Under the pieces are notes generated by a model. That model was not told where the DNA came from, ran no database searches, and saw only the letters and a program-made list of their open reading frames with translations. Positions 8,131-16,002 of a DNA stretch of 25,424 nt are shown here, piece by piece. This DNA is from Bacillota bacterium (GTDB taxonomy: Bacteria > Bacillota > Clostridia > Christensenellales > Borkfalkiaceae): NCBI GenBank assembly GCA_019423125.1, contig JAHZBZ010000011.1, positions 1 through 25,424 of the forward strand, read 5' to 3'. Position 1 is the first letter of the stretch; every line of letters starts with the position of its first letter. The position numbers and the translations under genes were made by a program.

Positions 8131-10005
8131 TCATTCGGCGACGGGCGCGGCGGAATTTTGCGCACCGCTTTCGTGCGCTTTTTCCCTCGCCGCCCTGCCG
8201 TGTTCGCGAAGATGCGCCACAAAGCGCTCCTTCGCATCCCCTCCGCGGAACTCGTCCGAGAGGAGAAAGCGCGTGTGCTCGTCGATGTGGATCGCGTCGT
8301 CGTCGTACTCGTCGACGGGCACTTCCTCCTGCGCAAGGCGCAGATTTTCCTCCGCCGCCTTGTTCCTGTGCATCTCGCTCAGCCCGCGCACCCCTTCGAG
8401 CGACCCGAATCCGAGCGCGTCCAGCACGCGGCGGCGCGTCTCGTCGGGAACTTTCCCGTTCTCGTCGGCAAGCAGGCCGGTGCCGAACAGCTCATACAAG
8501 AGCGAGCGGCGTTTGGAGGGACTGTTCGCCTCTTCGCCGTCCGTCTCGAAGACGACGTCGTCCGACGTGATGTCGGAGGCGGAAAAGTAGAACATCTCCA
8601 CCTTTTTGCCCTCCCCCGTCATGCGCATCAGGCGCTCGCTGCCCGCAAACTGCCGCATCAGGCGCAGGACCTGTTTCCCGATCTTGCGCAGGGCGCGGCA
8701 GATGCTCTCCGTCGTGACCGCGAGGCGGGTGTCGTCCAGGTCGATGAGCAGCTGCAGCCCCGTCGCGCTGGTCACGTTGGTGCGGTTCTGCGAGGTCGAG
8801 CTGATCTCGCTCACGCCGCTGACGAGGATGAACTCGTCGAGCAGTCGCTCCTCCTCCGTCTGAAATTCGGAGGGCATCGCGTCCGCGCCCAGCATTTTGG
8901 GCGGGGTCGAGCCCTGCCTGTACACGATCACCTTGCCGGGCGAGAGTCCCTCTTCGAGCAGCTCCTGCGCGTCCACAGAGCCGTCCTCGACCGCGACGAC
9001 GCCCATCGTCAGACGGTTGAGGAACTCGTGTTTGCGGTTCTTGACCGCGTTGAACGCGCGCTGGACGGGGATCATGCGGTCAATGACCGACCCGCCGAAG
9101 AACGCCGCCGAGAACTCGATCGCGCACTGTTTGACGAAGGGATATCCCCGCGCGCCGCGCTCGCCGTTCGCATAGGGCAGGTCGCCGTAATAGGCGAGAC
9201 GGTCCCCCGCGACGACGATCAGCCTGCCGTTCGGGAACGCCTCCGTCGGGCGCTCGTAGTATTCGAGCACCAGCTCCGCGCCGCGGCGCACACACCGCGC
9301 GCCGCCGCCCGCACCGCCCGCAAAGTTCGCGGGCGCGGAGCAGGGCGAGAGCGAAAACTCGGAGATGTCCCTGCCCGCCAGACGCACGCCGTACCGCTCG
9401 AAGATCTCGCTGACGGGCAGTGCCCGCGCGTGGATGATGCTGGTTTGTTCCTCGACGCTCTCGCAACCGAGCTCCTTGGGATAGATCTCGAAGGGCGAGA
9501 CCGCCGCGATGCGCACGCCGCCCCCGCCGTTCACACCCGAACGGGCGTCCCAGAGCACTTTATAAAAGGCGGTGCCGCACGTCTCGCTCCAGACCGTCGC
9601 GCGCGACATCACCTCGTCCAGCGCGTTCTCCTCGCACACGGCGCGGAGCACGTTGCCCGAGAGGCGTGCGGTGTACAGATCGCTCTCCTCGCCCGTCGCG
9701 GCGCGCACGCACATCACGGGTCGGACGCGCGCCAGCTTTGCACAGCGCGTGTCGATGGCGGGCGCGATGTGGTTGAACACCCTGCGATACTGCCAATAGA
9801 ACTGCGGCTGTTCCTCCTCGAGCTCGCCCGCGGCGTTCACGTCGCAATACTGGTTGCCCGCGAGGAAGTTCATGTTGAGCTCCCAGCCGCGCTCGAGAAA
9901 GCGCCTTTCGTTCTGCCGCGCCGCGAAGTCCTCGCAGATCTCGCGCACGACGCGCTCCTCGAATTTCCTGTCAAAGCCGCCTTTGGCGGCGCTTTTCTCT
10001 TTCAA
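8131..10005 (-). CDS. Phage portal protein, P22-like
   Basis: The portal forms the dodecameric ring through which terminase pumps DNA into the head. The 624 residues match P22-type portals: a helical N terminus with WELNMNFLAGNQYCDV, the block VFNHIAPAIDTRCAKLARVRP, the stem region SVIDRMIPVQRAFNAVKNRK and the block SATGLQLLIDLDDTRLAVT, all characteristic of this family, then a charged helical C terminus (EEVPVDEYDDDAI). The start is TTG at 10005 (GGGAGGAGG five bases upstream); its first bases overlap the stop of the preceding small gene. It overlaps the scaffold frame downstream. Confidence 0.9.
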   Translation of the reverse strand: MKEKSAAKGGFDRKFEERVVREICEDFAARQNERRFLERGWELNMNFLAGNQYCDVNAAGELEEEQPQFYWQYRRVFNHIAPAIDTRCAKLARVRPVMCVRAATGEESDLYTARLSGNVLRAVCEENALDEVMSRATVWSETCGTAFYKVLWDARSGVNGGGGVRIAAVSPFEIYPKELGCESVEEQTSIIHARALPVSEIFERYGVRLAGRDISEFSLSPCSAPANFAGGAGGGARCVRRGAELVLEYYERPTEAFPNGRLIVVAGDRLAYYGDLPYANGERGARGYPFVKQCAIEFSAAFFGGSVIDRMIPVQRAFNAVKNRKHEFLNRLTMGVVAVEDGSVDAQELLEEGLSPGKVIVYRQGSTPPKMLGADAMPSEFQTEEERLLDEFILVSGVSEISSTSQNRTNVTSATGLQLLIDLDDTRLAVTTESICRALRKIGKQVLRLMRQFAGSERLMRMTGEGKKVEMFYFSASDITSDDVVFETDGEEANSPSKRRSLLYELFGTGLLADENGKVPDETRRRVLDALGFGSLEGVRGLSEMHRNKAAEENLRLAQEEVPVDEYDDDAIHIDEHTRFLLSDEFRGGDAKERFVAHLREHGRAAREKAHESGAQNSAAPVAE

Positions 10006-10268
10006 TTTGCCTCCTCCCCGCCGCCGAGCAGCCGCAAGAGCCGCTCTTTCTCCGCCGCCAGCTCTTCGTCCGACAGCTCGGAAAGGGGCGTGCGCTCCTC
10101 CAGCAGCAGTTTCGCCGCCTGAATGTCGGGCGGCACGACTTTTTTGGTCACCTTGCGCTTGACGAGCACCGCTTCCCCCTCGCTGAAGCCGTATTCCTCC
10201 ACGACCTCATCCGACTCGAAGCCGAGCGCCCGTCTTTTCAGCGCTTCGCGTATCTCTTCTTCCGACAT
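10002..10268 (-). CDS. Small phage protein, possibly terminase small subunit-like
   Basis: This 88-residue charged protein starts at the ATG at 10268, which has GAGGAGGT four bases upstream. It begins MSEEEIREALKRRALG and contains KRKVTKKVVPPDIQAAKLLL; a Lys/Arg strand followed by VPPD and a helix is reminiscent of the C-terminal part of some phage small terminase subunits. However, the DNA-binding helix-turn-helix half of such subunits is missing and the gene lies after, not before, the large subunit. It could equally be a packaging accessory or head protein. The C terminus is a Leu/Glu helix (LSDEELAAEKERLLRLL). Confidence 0.7.
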   Translation of the reverse strand: MSEEEIREALKRRALGFESDEVVEEYGFSEGEAVLVKRKVTKKVVPPDIQAAKLLLEERTPLSELSDEELAAEKERLLRLLGGGEEAN

Positions 10269-10278
10269 TTGCACCTCC

Positions 10279-11715
10279 TCACGGCGCGCCCCGTCTGCCG
10301 CGCAGCCGCCGCGCAAGGCGCGCCTTGTCCCGCTGTACCGCCGTCGGCGCCGCCGCAGGCGGGTCGCGGTGCGGCTTGGTCATCAGATAGTAGCGCAGTT
10401 CGTCCAGCGCGTGGTCGTCCCGCTTCTTTGGCACGTCTCCGTCTCCCCAGAAATATCCCTTGAGTTCGCGGATCAGGTTGACGCACCCCTCGAAAATGTA
10501 CAGCCGCGGCACCCCCTTCTCCCCTTTCAGATAGCTCTTGACCCGCGCGATGCCCGCGAACAGGTCTTTGTTGACGTTCGCGTTGACGTTGATGCCGCGC
10601 TCGTAAAAGAGCTCGCTCACGCTCTTGCTGCCCGCCAGCGTGCGCTGGTTGGCCGCGGAGTCGATGAGCGCGCACACGCGGCCCTGAAAATCGCGGTGCC
10701 AGCCCAGGCGGTCGCTGATCTCGCGGATGCGCGCGGCGTGGTAGTCGATGTCCCGCTTTGCCTCGTAGTGCTCGGCGACGACGTACACGTTGCCGTCGTA
10801 GTCGACGCAGTACCAGTGCGCGGAGAGCGGGTTGTTGAGCCCGGGGTCGACGGAGATGTTGTCCTGCCACTCCGCGGGCACGGGAAAGGGCGGGATGACG
10901 TGCACGCGCTCGTCGAACTCGGGATACACCAGCCCCTCGTTGACGCAGAATCTGCCATAGCGTCGGCTCTCCAGCTCTTTCTCGTCCATGCTCGCGGTGA
11001 GCAGTTCGATCTCGCTCTTTTTCAGAAAGGGATTGTCCGACCACTCCATGAACTCGTACCACACCTCGGGGTTGTTCCCCTTGTTGAGGTAGATCTCGTC
11101 GAAGAGAAAGGTCAGCCCCTTGAGCGGGGTCATGGTGCCGAAGATGTCGCCCGCGCGGTCCATCACGCGCATGCGGCACTCGTCGTAGACGTCCTTGGGC
11201 GGCTCCTCGTCGAACCACACGAAGTCGAGCGAGGCGCCCTGGAATTTTTCCCTGCCCTGGTCACAGCTCTTGAAGCCGATGACCGAGATGCCGCCGAACA
11301 CGTTTCGCACGCGGATCTGGTCGACGACGCCCGCAGGCGAACCCTTCCGCCCCGCGAGCATGACGATCTCTTCGATCCACTCGGGCGGGAGGTATTGCAG
11401 GATCTTCTTCTGCGCGACGTCGCGCTGGACCTGCTGGGAGAGGGAGACCACCCAGCCGAACACATCCTTCCTGTTCCTGCGGTAAGGGTGGATGCCGCGC
11501 GCCATGTACACGCATTCCACCGCGCCGCACTCCGTCTTTCCGCTGCGGTTGCCGCCGAATACCCAGCGGTTCCGCTTTTTGCAACGGTGAAAGGCGAGCT
11601 GTTTTTTGTGCTTTTTCTTGCCCGCGTTGTACCGCGCGAGCGCGTTTTCCGCGTTTCGCCGCGATTGCTCCCCCTCGATCGCGAGGAGCTTTCGGATGAT
11701 ATCTCTTTCATGCAT
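10279..11715 (-). CDS. Phage terminase large subunit
   Basis: The motor ATPase and nuclease that packages DNA through the portal. From the ATG at 11715 the protein has 478 residues with Walker A GGNRSGKT (54-61), Walker B and catalytic acids LDFVWFDEE (163-171), the coupling motif GTMTPLKG and a C-terminal RNase H-like nuclease domain with acidic residues in ISVDPGLNNP, ALIDSAANQR and DDHALDELRYYL. All three nuclease acids expected of the family appear present, so the enzyme looks intact. The start is uncertain: neither this ATG, the ATG at 11745 nor the GTG at 11790 has a good ribosome binding site, but the longer forms would overlap the divergent promoter at 11774. Confidence 0.93.
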   Translation of the reverse strand: MHERDIIRKLLAIEGEQSRRNAENALARYNAGKKKHKKQLAFHRCKKRNRWVFGGNRSGKTECGAVECVYMARGIHPYRRNRKDVFGWVVSLSQQVQRDVAQKKILQYLPPEWIEEIVMLAGRKGSPAGVVDQIRVRNVFGGISVIGFKSCDQGREKFQGASLDFVWFDEEPPKDVYDECRMRVMDRAGDIFGTMTPLKGLTFLFDEIYLNKGNNPEVWYEFMEWSDNPFLKKSEIELLTASMDEKELESRRYGRFCVNEGLVYPEFDERVHVIPPFPVPAEWQDNISVDPGLNNPLSAHWYCVDYDGNVYVVAEHYEAKRDIDYHAARIREISDRLGWHRDFQGRVCALIDSAANQRTLAGSKSVSELFYERGINVNANVNKDLFAGIARVKSYLKGEKGVPRLYIFEGCVNLIRELKGYFWGDGDVPKKRDDHALDELRYYLMTKPHRDPPAAAPTAVQRDKARLARRLRGRRGAP

Positions 11716-11773
11716 ATGACAAAACCCGCCCCTTTTCCCCTCCATTTCCCCGCAAGCGCGCGCCGCGGCGCGG

Positions 11774-11779
11774 TATAAT
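11774..11779 (+). promoter_or_regulatory. Possible -10 element of the plus-strand SH3-like gene
   Basis: TATAAT sits 33 bases before the GTG start, which would put transcription initiation near 11786. No recognisable -35 lies 17 bases upstream; that position is GC-rich. It may be an activator-dependent promoter or a chance match. Confidence 0.4.
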
Positions 11780-11811
11780 GATTGCCACACGTAAAAAAGG
11801 AGGACACCGCC

Positions 11812-12543
11812 GTGTTCAAAAAACTGCGCGCCGTTGCCGCGCTGTCTGTCCTGTTCGTCCTGTCAGCGCTGTCCGCGCTGTTCCCGTTTACCAGCATCGC
11901 CCCGCCCGCGACCGTCTCCGCAGATGAAAGCGCGAGCTACGCGCGCATCCTGCAAGAGGATGTCTGGCTGTACGAGAGCGCCTCCGACGGCGCGGGACTG
12001 TTTATCCTGCCGCGCACCTACTTCGTTCGGGTCACGGGAGACGCGGGCGATTACTATGCCGTGGAATACCTCTCGGGATCTTCAAACGCCGTGCGCGGCT
12101 ACTGCAAAAAGTCGGAGGCCGAGCTCGTGGATTACATACCCGTCACCCCCTTCCTTGTCTACGAAGTCGAGGTGACCTACACTGCGGACGGCGGGCTGAT
12201 GCCCGACTCCCCGCTCGGCGAACTCACCTTCTCAGCCTGCTATTACGGGTCTTTCCCCTACGGCTCCGCGCTCTGCTATTACGTCGGCATCGACGGAAAG
12301 CGCGGCTATGTGCCCGCTTCCGCCTGCTCCGTCGTCTCCTATCCGGAAAACACAGAGCACACCGAGACGGAAGAAGACCCCGCCCCCAATCCCTCCGTAT
12401 CGGCGGGCGCAGGCGCAGTCAGCGTCGTGCTCATCTGCGCGCTCGCCGTCGCGGGCGTGGGCGCGCTGTATTTTCTGTTCCGCCCCGTGCACACCAAAAA
12501 GATCGCCGACCCATTCGGCGAGGACGCGGAAGACGCCTATTGA
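11812..12543 (+). CDS. Secreted, membrane-anchored SH3-like protein inside the phage cassette
   Basis: The 243-residue protein has a signal peptide of about 35 residues (VFKKLRAVAALSVLFVL onward, likely cut near TVSA), two beta-rich SH3-like segments (one at about 45-105 containing VWLYESASDGAGLFILPRTY, another with YYVGIDGKRGYVPAS), an acidic Thr/Glu/Pro linker, one C-terminal transmembrane helix (VVLICALAVAGVGALYFLF) and a short cytoplasmic tail. GTG at 11812 is chosen because AAAAGGAGG lies upstream. It points against the surrounding phage genes, like a moron, and its last bases overlap the stop of the convergent regulator. Its plan (signal peptide, SH3-like part, one C-terminal helix) repeats that of the 842-residue protein at 13389. 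Function is unknown. Confidence 0.8.
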   Translation: MFKKLRAVAALSVLFVLSALSALFPFTSIAPPATVSADESASYARILQEDVWLYESASDGAGLFILPRTYFVRVTGDAGDYYAVEYLSGSSNAVRGYCKKSEAELVDYIPVTPFLVYEVEVTYTADGGLMPDSPLGELTFSACYYGSFPYGSALCYYVGIDGKRGYVPASACSVVSYPENTEHTETEEDPAPNPSVSAGAGAVSVVLICALAVAGVGALYFLFRPVHTKKIADPFGEDAEDAY

Positions 12544-13043
12544 TGCACGCGCAACTCGCCGCGCGTGCGCTTGTCGAGGAACATCCCCGCGCCGCCGCGC
12601 ACCTTTTCCAGCGCCGCCATGATGTACGGCACCTTTCCGAATGTGCGCAAAAACCACGCCTCGTCCAGCCCGCGCGCCACAAGCGCCGCGTTGAAGCGGG
12701 CCGCCAGCCTCTGCTGTCTGCGGAAATACGTCCGCTCGCTCGTGTTCAGGCAGAAATCGGAAAATTCTCCCTCGAGCACCCGCTTCCTGCGGAAATACTT
12801 GTATTCGAGCAGATACCGCTCCTCCCGCCCCAGCGACTCTACGATCTCGTCCGTCTGCTGTTTGAGAAAGAGCAGCTCGTCCCGCACATAGATGTAGTCG
12901 AGCAACTTTTTCACACACCGCTCCGCGCATTCCGCGCCGTTGTACGACGCCCGCGCCTTCGCCTCCACGATCTGCCCGATGTCCTCGATCAGCCTGCCCA
13001 TCCTCGGATAGAGCAACAGTATCACCTTCTGATAATCCTTCAT
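12537..13043 (-). CDS. Sigma-region-4-like regulator (ArpU/RinA-like late-gene regulator?)
   Basis: This 168-residue cytoplasmic protein has a helical N-terminal half with LLDYIYVRDELLFLKQQ and a central helix-turn-helix-like region, EERYLLEYKYFRRKR then TSERTYFRRQQRL. The RTYFRRQ helix after a short turn is of the kind seen in sigma factor region 4 and in ArpU/RinA regulators that switch on packaging genes of Firmicute phages. The start is the ATG at 13043 with AAGGAGG six bases upstream. An SOS-box-like site lies 82 bases before the start. It is the first gene on the minus strand before the terminase, though a plus-strand gene intervenes. The assignment is by pattern and position, not by full family match. 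Confidence 0.6.
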   Translation of the reverse strand: MKDYQKVILLLYPRMGRLIEDIGQIVEAKARASYNGAECAERCVKKLLDYIYVRDELLFLKQQTDEIVESLGREERYLLEYKYFRRKRVLEGEFSDFCLNTSERTYFRRQQRLAARFNAALVARGLDEAWFLRTFGKVPYIMAALEKVRGGAGMFLDKRTRGELRVHQ

Positions 13044-13124
13044 GCACCGCCTCCTTGTTCTTGCCGCCTGCAAAAACATTATCGCATATTTTTTCCCGAT
13101 ATGACAGCATGACTGCCATAAAAA

Positions 13125-13138
13125 CGAACATTTGTTCG
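13125..13138. promoter_or_regulatory. SOS box (LexA operator) like site
   Basis: CGAACATTTGTTCG matches the Gram-positive LexA operator CGAACRNRYGTTCG at all but one position of the central variable part, and is part of a 16-base palindrome with 7-base arms around TT. It lies between the leftward regulator gene and the rightward promoter at 13257, but 82 bases from the former and more than 100 from the latter, so it most likely controls the leftward gene. Confidence 0.65.
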
Positions 13139-13149
13139 TATTTTTTTAA

Positions 13150-13155
13150 AGTATA
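13150..13155 (-). promoter_or_regulatory. Possible -10 element for the leftward regulator
   Basis: TATACT on the minus strand would start transcription just before the SOS-box-like site, which would then act as a roadblock operator. The hexamer 17 bases upstream is a poor -35 match and lies in the hairpin at 13162-13187. A second candidate, TGCGATAAT nearer the gene, is also unproven. Confidence 0.3.
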
Positions 13156-13161
13156 GCAAAG

Positions 13162-13187
13162 AAAAGAGGCAACCGTATGCCTCTTTT
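13162..13187. terminator. Hairpin with A/T flanks between divergent genes
   Basis: Perfect 10-base arms (AAAAGAGGCA and its complement, loop of 6) are flanked by T runs on both strands, so it could terminate in either direction. No gene reads into it from either side within the window. It could insulate the two divergent promoters or end a short transcript. Confidence 0.5.
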
Positions 13188-13256
13188 TAAAATTTTTTGA
13201 AAATTATGGCAAAAAGAGGAAAAAAGCGGAAGGGCGGGGAAATTTGAAAAATTCAA

Positions 13257-13285
13257 TCGACAAATCGGGGGGAATGTGTTATAAT
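13257..13285 (+). promoter_or_regulatory. Strong sigma-A promoter of the 842-residue surface protein
   Basis: TCGACA (13257-13262) and TATAAT (13280-13285) are 17 bases apart and the -10 is extended (TGT before it). Transcription from about 13292 gives a leader of nearly 100 bases with several small GC hairpins, including GCCCGC/GCGGGC and CGCCT/AGGCG with a GCAA loop. Confidence 0.85.
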
Positions 13286-13388
13286 CGTTGATAAGAAAGA
13301 AAAGCGCGCCCGCGCGCGCGTTTAAAAAGGGCCCGCAGAGCGGGCAGGACATAAGAAAAAGACGCCTGCAAAGGCGACGGGGAAAGGA

Positions 13389-15917
13389 ATGAAAAGAAAA
13401 TTTCTTACGATAATACTCATGCTCGCGATGTGCTGCGCGATGTTATTCGCGTCTGCGGTCACTGCGGGCGCGGCCGAAGGGACGCAAGGGGTGAGCGCGA
13501 AGCTCGCACTGCCCGCGACGTACGAGCAATACCTCGAGCTCGTCTCCCCTTCCAGCTTTGCCGTGAGCGCGGACTACACGGCGATCGCAGACTACACTTC
13601 GAGCGACAATTCCGTCATCTACGTCTACGACCGCGCGGCGGGCCGCTATCAGGCGGTGCAGAACGCGGGCAAGTCCCCCAAATCGCTGTGCTTTTACGAG
13701 GATGCGGAGGGAAATACCTTCCTCTACTACGTCATCAACGACAACTCCGTCTACCGCATCGATCTTTCCGATTACAGCAGAGAACTCGTGGAGGGCTTCA
13801 CCTGCTATTCGCTGATCATCTCGGGCGACACCGTCTTTTCGGCGCGCACGCAGGGAGATGCGACCATCTACAGGAGCGACATCGCCGACATCACGGCGAC
13901 GGAGGAGATCACCACTTTTGCGAGCTGCAACACGCCGAATTTTGCACTCTACGGCGGAAACGTGTATCTTGCCATCAACTACGAAGTTTTTATCTACAAC
14001 GAAAACCAGGCAGAATTTTCCAAGACGCTGAGCGATACGGACAACGATATCGTCTCCTTCGCCGTCTACAGCAGCTCTTCTTTCTACTACACGACGAGCG
14101 GCGGATCCCTGTATCAGAAGAACGGCACGAGCGAAGAGAGGATCATGCAGGACGAGCGCTTTGTCTCCGTGACGTACAGCGAAAACAGCGTGTATCTTCT
14201 CAGCTCGACCAACAATTCCGTCAAGCAGATCCGCGACGGCGCGCTTACCGATTATGAGATCGGAAAGTATTCCAACAGCGTCAACCGCCTCGCGCAGGGA
14301 GCTTCCGATCTCTCGCGCTACGGCGACAGGCTCATCATCGCGGACACGGAAAACGACCGCGTGCTCATCCGCAACGGCACGGGATATGAACCCGTCTCCG
14401 TCATTTCCCCCAAATACATCTGCGCGGGCGAAAATTCCTTCCTCGTGACGGACGGCACCAACCTCTACCTCTACGACTACGACGGGACGCCGCTTCGCAC
14501 CTATCCCGCGACCGAATTGCAGACCACCTTCCGCGGCTGCGCCTATTCCTACGGAAAGTATTACCTGATCGGCACTTTCGACTATATCCTCGACGAAACG
14601 GACTTCTCCCTCACGCAGACGCCTGCGATCGAGAGCTCTTCCATCGCCGCGGACGTGCGGGGAAACCTGTATCTCTTGCGCGGGAATTCCGTCTACACCT
14701 ACACCGCGGAGAGCTTTGCAAGCGGCGAATCGGCAAACGTGAGCTTCACGGCGCCCGCGAACACACTGAAAATACTCTCCGATTACAGCGGCAACGTCTA
14801 CGCGCTGACGGCGGACGAAGTCTGCCTGCTCTACGAGACGAGCTACTCCACCCTCTTCGACACGGAGAAGCTGGAAGGCCTGCTCTATCGGCAGAGCCCC
14901 GCTTCCTTCGTCTCCTTCGCCTTCGGGTTTGAGGAGAACACCGTGTATATCCTCTCCGACGGGTTCGTCGTCGCGGCGGATCTGGGCGAGAACGCGCCGA
15001 AGTCCCTGCTCGAGCTGGACGCGGGCACGAGCTATTCGGCGATGCACGGAAGCGCTTCCGCAGACGAACCGAAGAGCCTGCTCGTCAAAGTTTCGGCGGG
15101 CTCCGTCGTGCTCTCGATCGACGGGACGAAGCTGACCGCCTCTTCCGATTACCTCACCTACACGGGCTACGCGCGCACCCAAACGGAGCGCATCGGCATC
15201 CGCATCGCCGACACGGCGGGCGGAACGCTGGTCGCCTTCTACGAATACGTGCCCGCCGAGGATCCCGAGGCGTTCGAGGGAGACAGGCTTTACACCCTCT
15301 GCCTCGTGCTGGACGAAGTGACCGCCGCGGGCGGCTACACCGCGGACAGTTACTCCGCCTATGCGACCAACGACGTGGAGATCTTCCGCTATCCCTCTTT
15401 CCTGATCGACTCCATGCTCCTGCAGACGGGCGAGCTCGCGCGGGGACAGACGGTCACCGTGCTGGGCACGATCTCCGTGCCCGTGGACGAAGAAACGGGC
15501 GGGTTTGGCGTCGACTATGATTACTGTTTCGTCAAGGTCGGCGACGTGTACGGATACGTCCCCGCCGCTTACCTCGTCAAGAGCGCGAACAACGCCTCCG
15601 CCTCGACGAGCGAATACTCTTTCTTCCACGTCAAAAAGGGAGAGAGCATCACCCTCTACTCCGCCAATGGCGGAAGCGTCACCCTCGAGGACGAGGAGCT
15701 CGTGCGCGTGTACGGCGAGCCCGACAAGGACAACCTCGTGCGCGTCACCTACACCGACGATCTGGGCGCGACTTACGAGGGAAGGGTGGACGCCGACCTC
15801 CTCTACCGCGCCGACGGCAGCGTGCTCGTCGTGCTCGCGGTCGTGTGCCTCGTTACGGCGGCGGTGCTCTTCTCGGGATGCTACCTAATCCTGCGCAGAC
15901 AGCCGACCGTGGTCTGA
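13389..15917 (+). CDS. Large secreted, membrane-anchored beta-propeller-like protein with SH3-like C terminus
   Basis: The 842-residue protein has a signal peptide (MKRKFLTIILMLAMCC onward, probable cleavage near AGAA at about residue 29), a long region of repeating beta blades to about 560 (recurring patterns such as NSVYRIDLSD, NVYLAINYEV, NSVYLLSSTNN, NLYLYDYDG, NLYLLRGN and NVYALTADE), a region with SH3-like strands at about 640-790 (GQTVTVLGTI then GDVYGYVPAAYLV), one transmembrane helix near 813-836 and a short basic tail (RRQPTVV). It should face outward as a type I membrane protein. The ATG at 13389 follows GGGGAAAGGA. Function is unknown; sensing, adhesion or binding of a surface polymer are guesses. 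It has its own promoter and terminator. Confidence 0.85.
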   Translation: MKRKFLTIILMLAMCCAMLFASAVTAGAAEGTQGVSAKLALPATYEQYLELVSPSSFAVSADYTAIADYTSSDNSVIYVYDRAAGRYQAVQNAGKSPKSLCFYEDAEGNTFLYYVINDNSVYRIDLSDYSRELVEGFTCYSLIISGDTVFSARTQGDATIYRSDIADITATEEITTFASCNTPNFALYGGNVYLAINYEVFIYNENQAEFSKTLSDTDNDIVSFAVYSSSSFYYTTSGGSLYQKNGTSEERIMQDERFVSVTYSENSVYLLSSTNNSVKQIRDGALTDYEIGKYSNSVNRLAQGASDLSRYGDRLIIADTENDRVLIRNGTGYEPVSVISPKYICAGENSFLVTDGTNLYLYDYDGTPLRTYPATELQTTFRGCAYSYGKYYLIGTFDYILDETDFSLTQTPAIESSSIAADVRGNLYLLRGNSVYTYTAESFASGESANVSFTAPANTLKILSDYSGNVYALTADEVCLLYETSYSTLFDTEKLEGLLYRQSPASFVSFAFGFEENTVYILSDGFVVAADLGENAPKSLLELDAGTSYSAMHGSASADEPKSLLVKVSAGSVVLSIDGTKLTASSDYLTYTGYARTQTERIGIRIADTAGGTLVAFYEYVPAEDPEAFEGDRLYTLCLVLDEVTAAGGYTADSYSAYATNDVEIFRYPSFLIDSMLLQTGELARGQTVTVLGTISVPVDEETGGFGVDYDYCFVKVGDVYGYVPAAYLVKSANNASASTSEYSFFHVKKGESITLYSANGGSVTLEDEELVRVYGEPDKDNLVRVTYTDDLGATYEGRVDADLLYRADGSVLVVLAVVCLVTAAVLFSGCYLILRRQPTVV

Positions 15918-15929
15918 CAAAAAAATACG

Positions 15930-15963
15930 GGCGCGGGTCTTAGCAAAGACCCGCGCCTTTTTT
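15930..15963 (+). terminator. Intrinsic terminator after the surface protein gene
   Basis: Arms GGCGCGGGTCT (15930-15940) and its complement (15947-15957) are followed by TTTTTT. It lies 12 bases after the stop codon. Confidence 0.9.
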
Positions 15964-16002
15964 CATGCGATGCGCCCCTCCTCGCAGGCAGCCCCGGCAA
16001 AG

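Noticed and set aside
13443..15629. 728-codon minus-strand open frame
   Set aside because: Antisense to the 842-residue surface protein, which has a promoter, signal peptide and terminator; the shadow frame has no such support.
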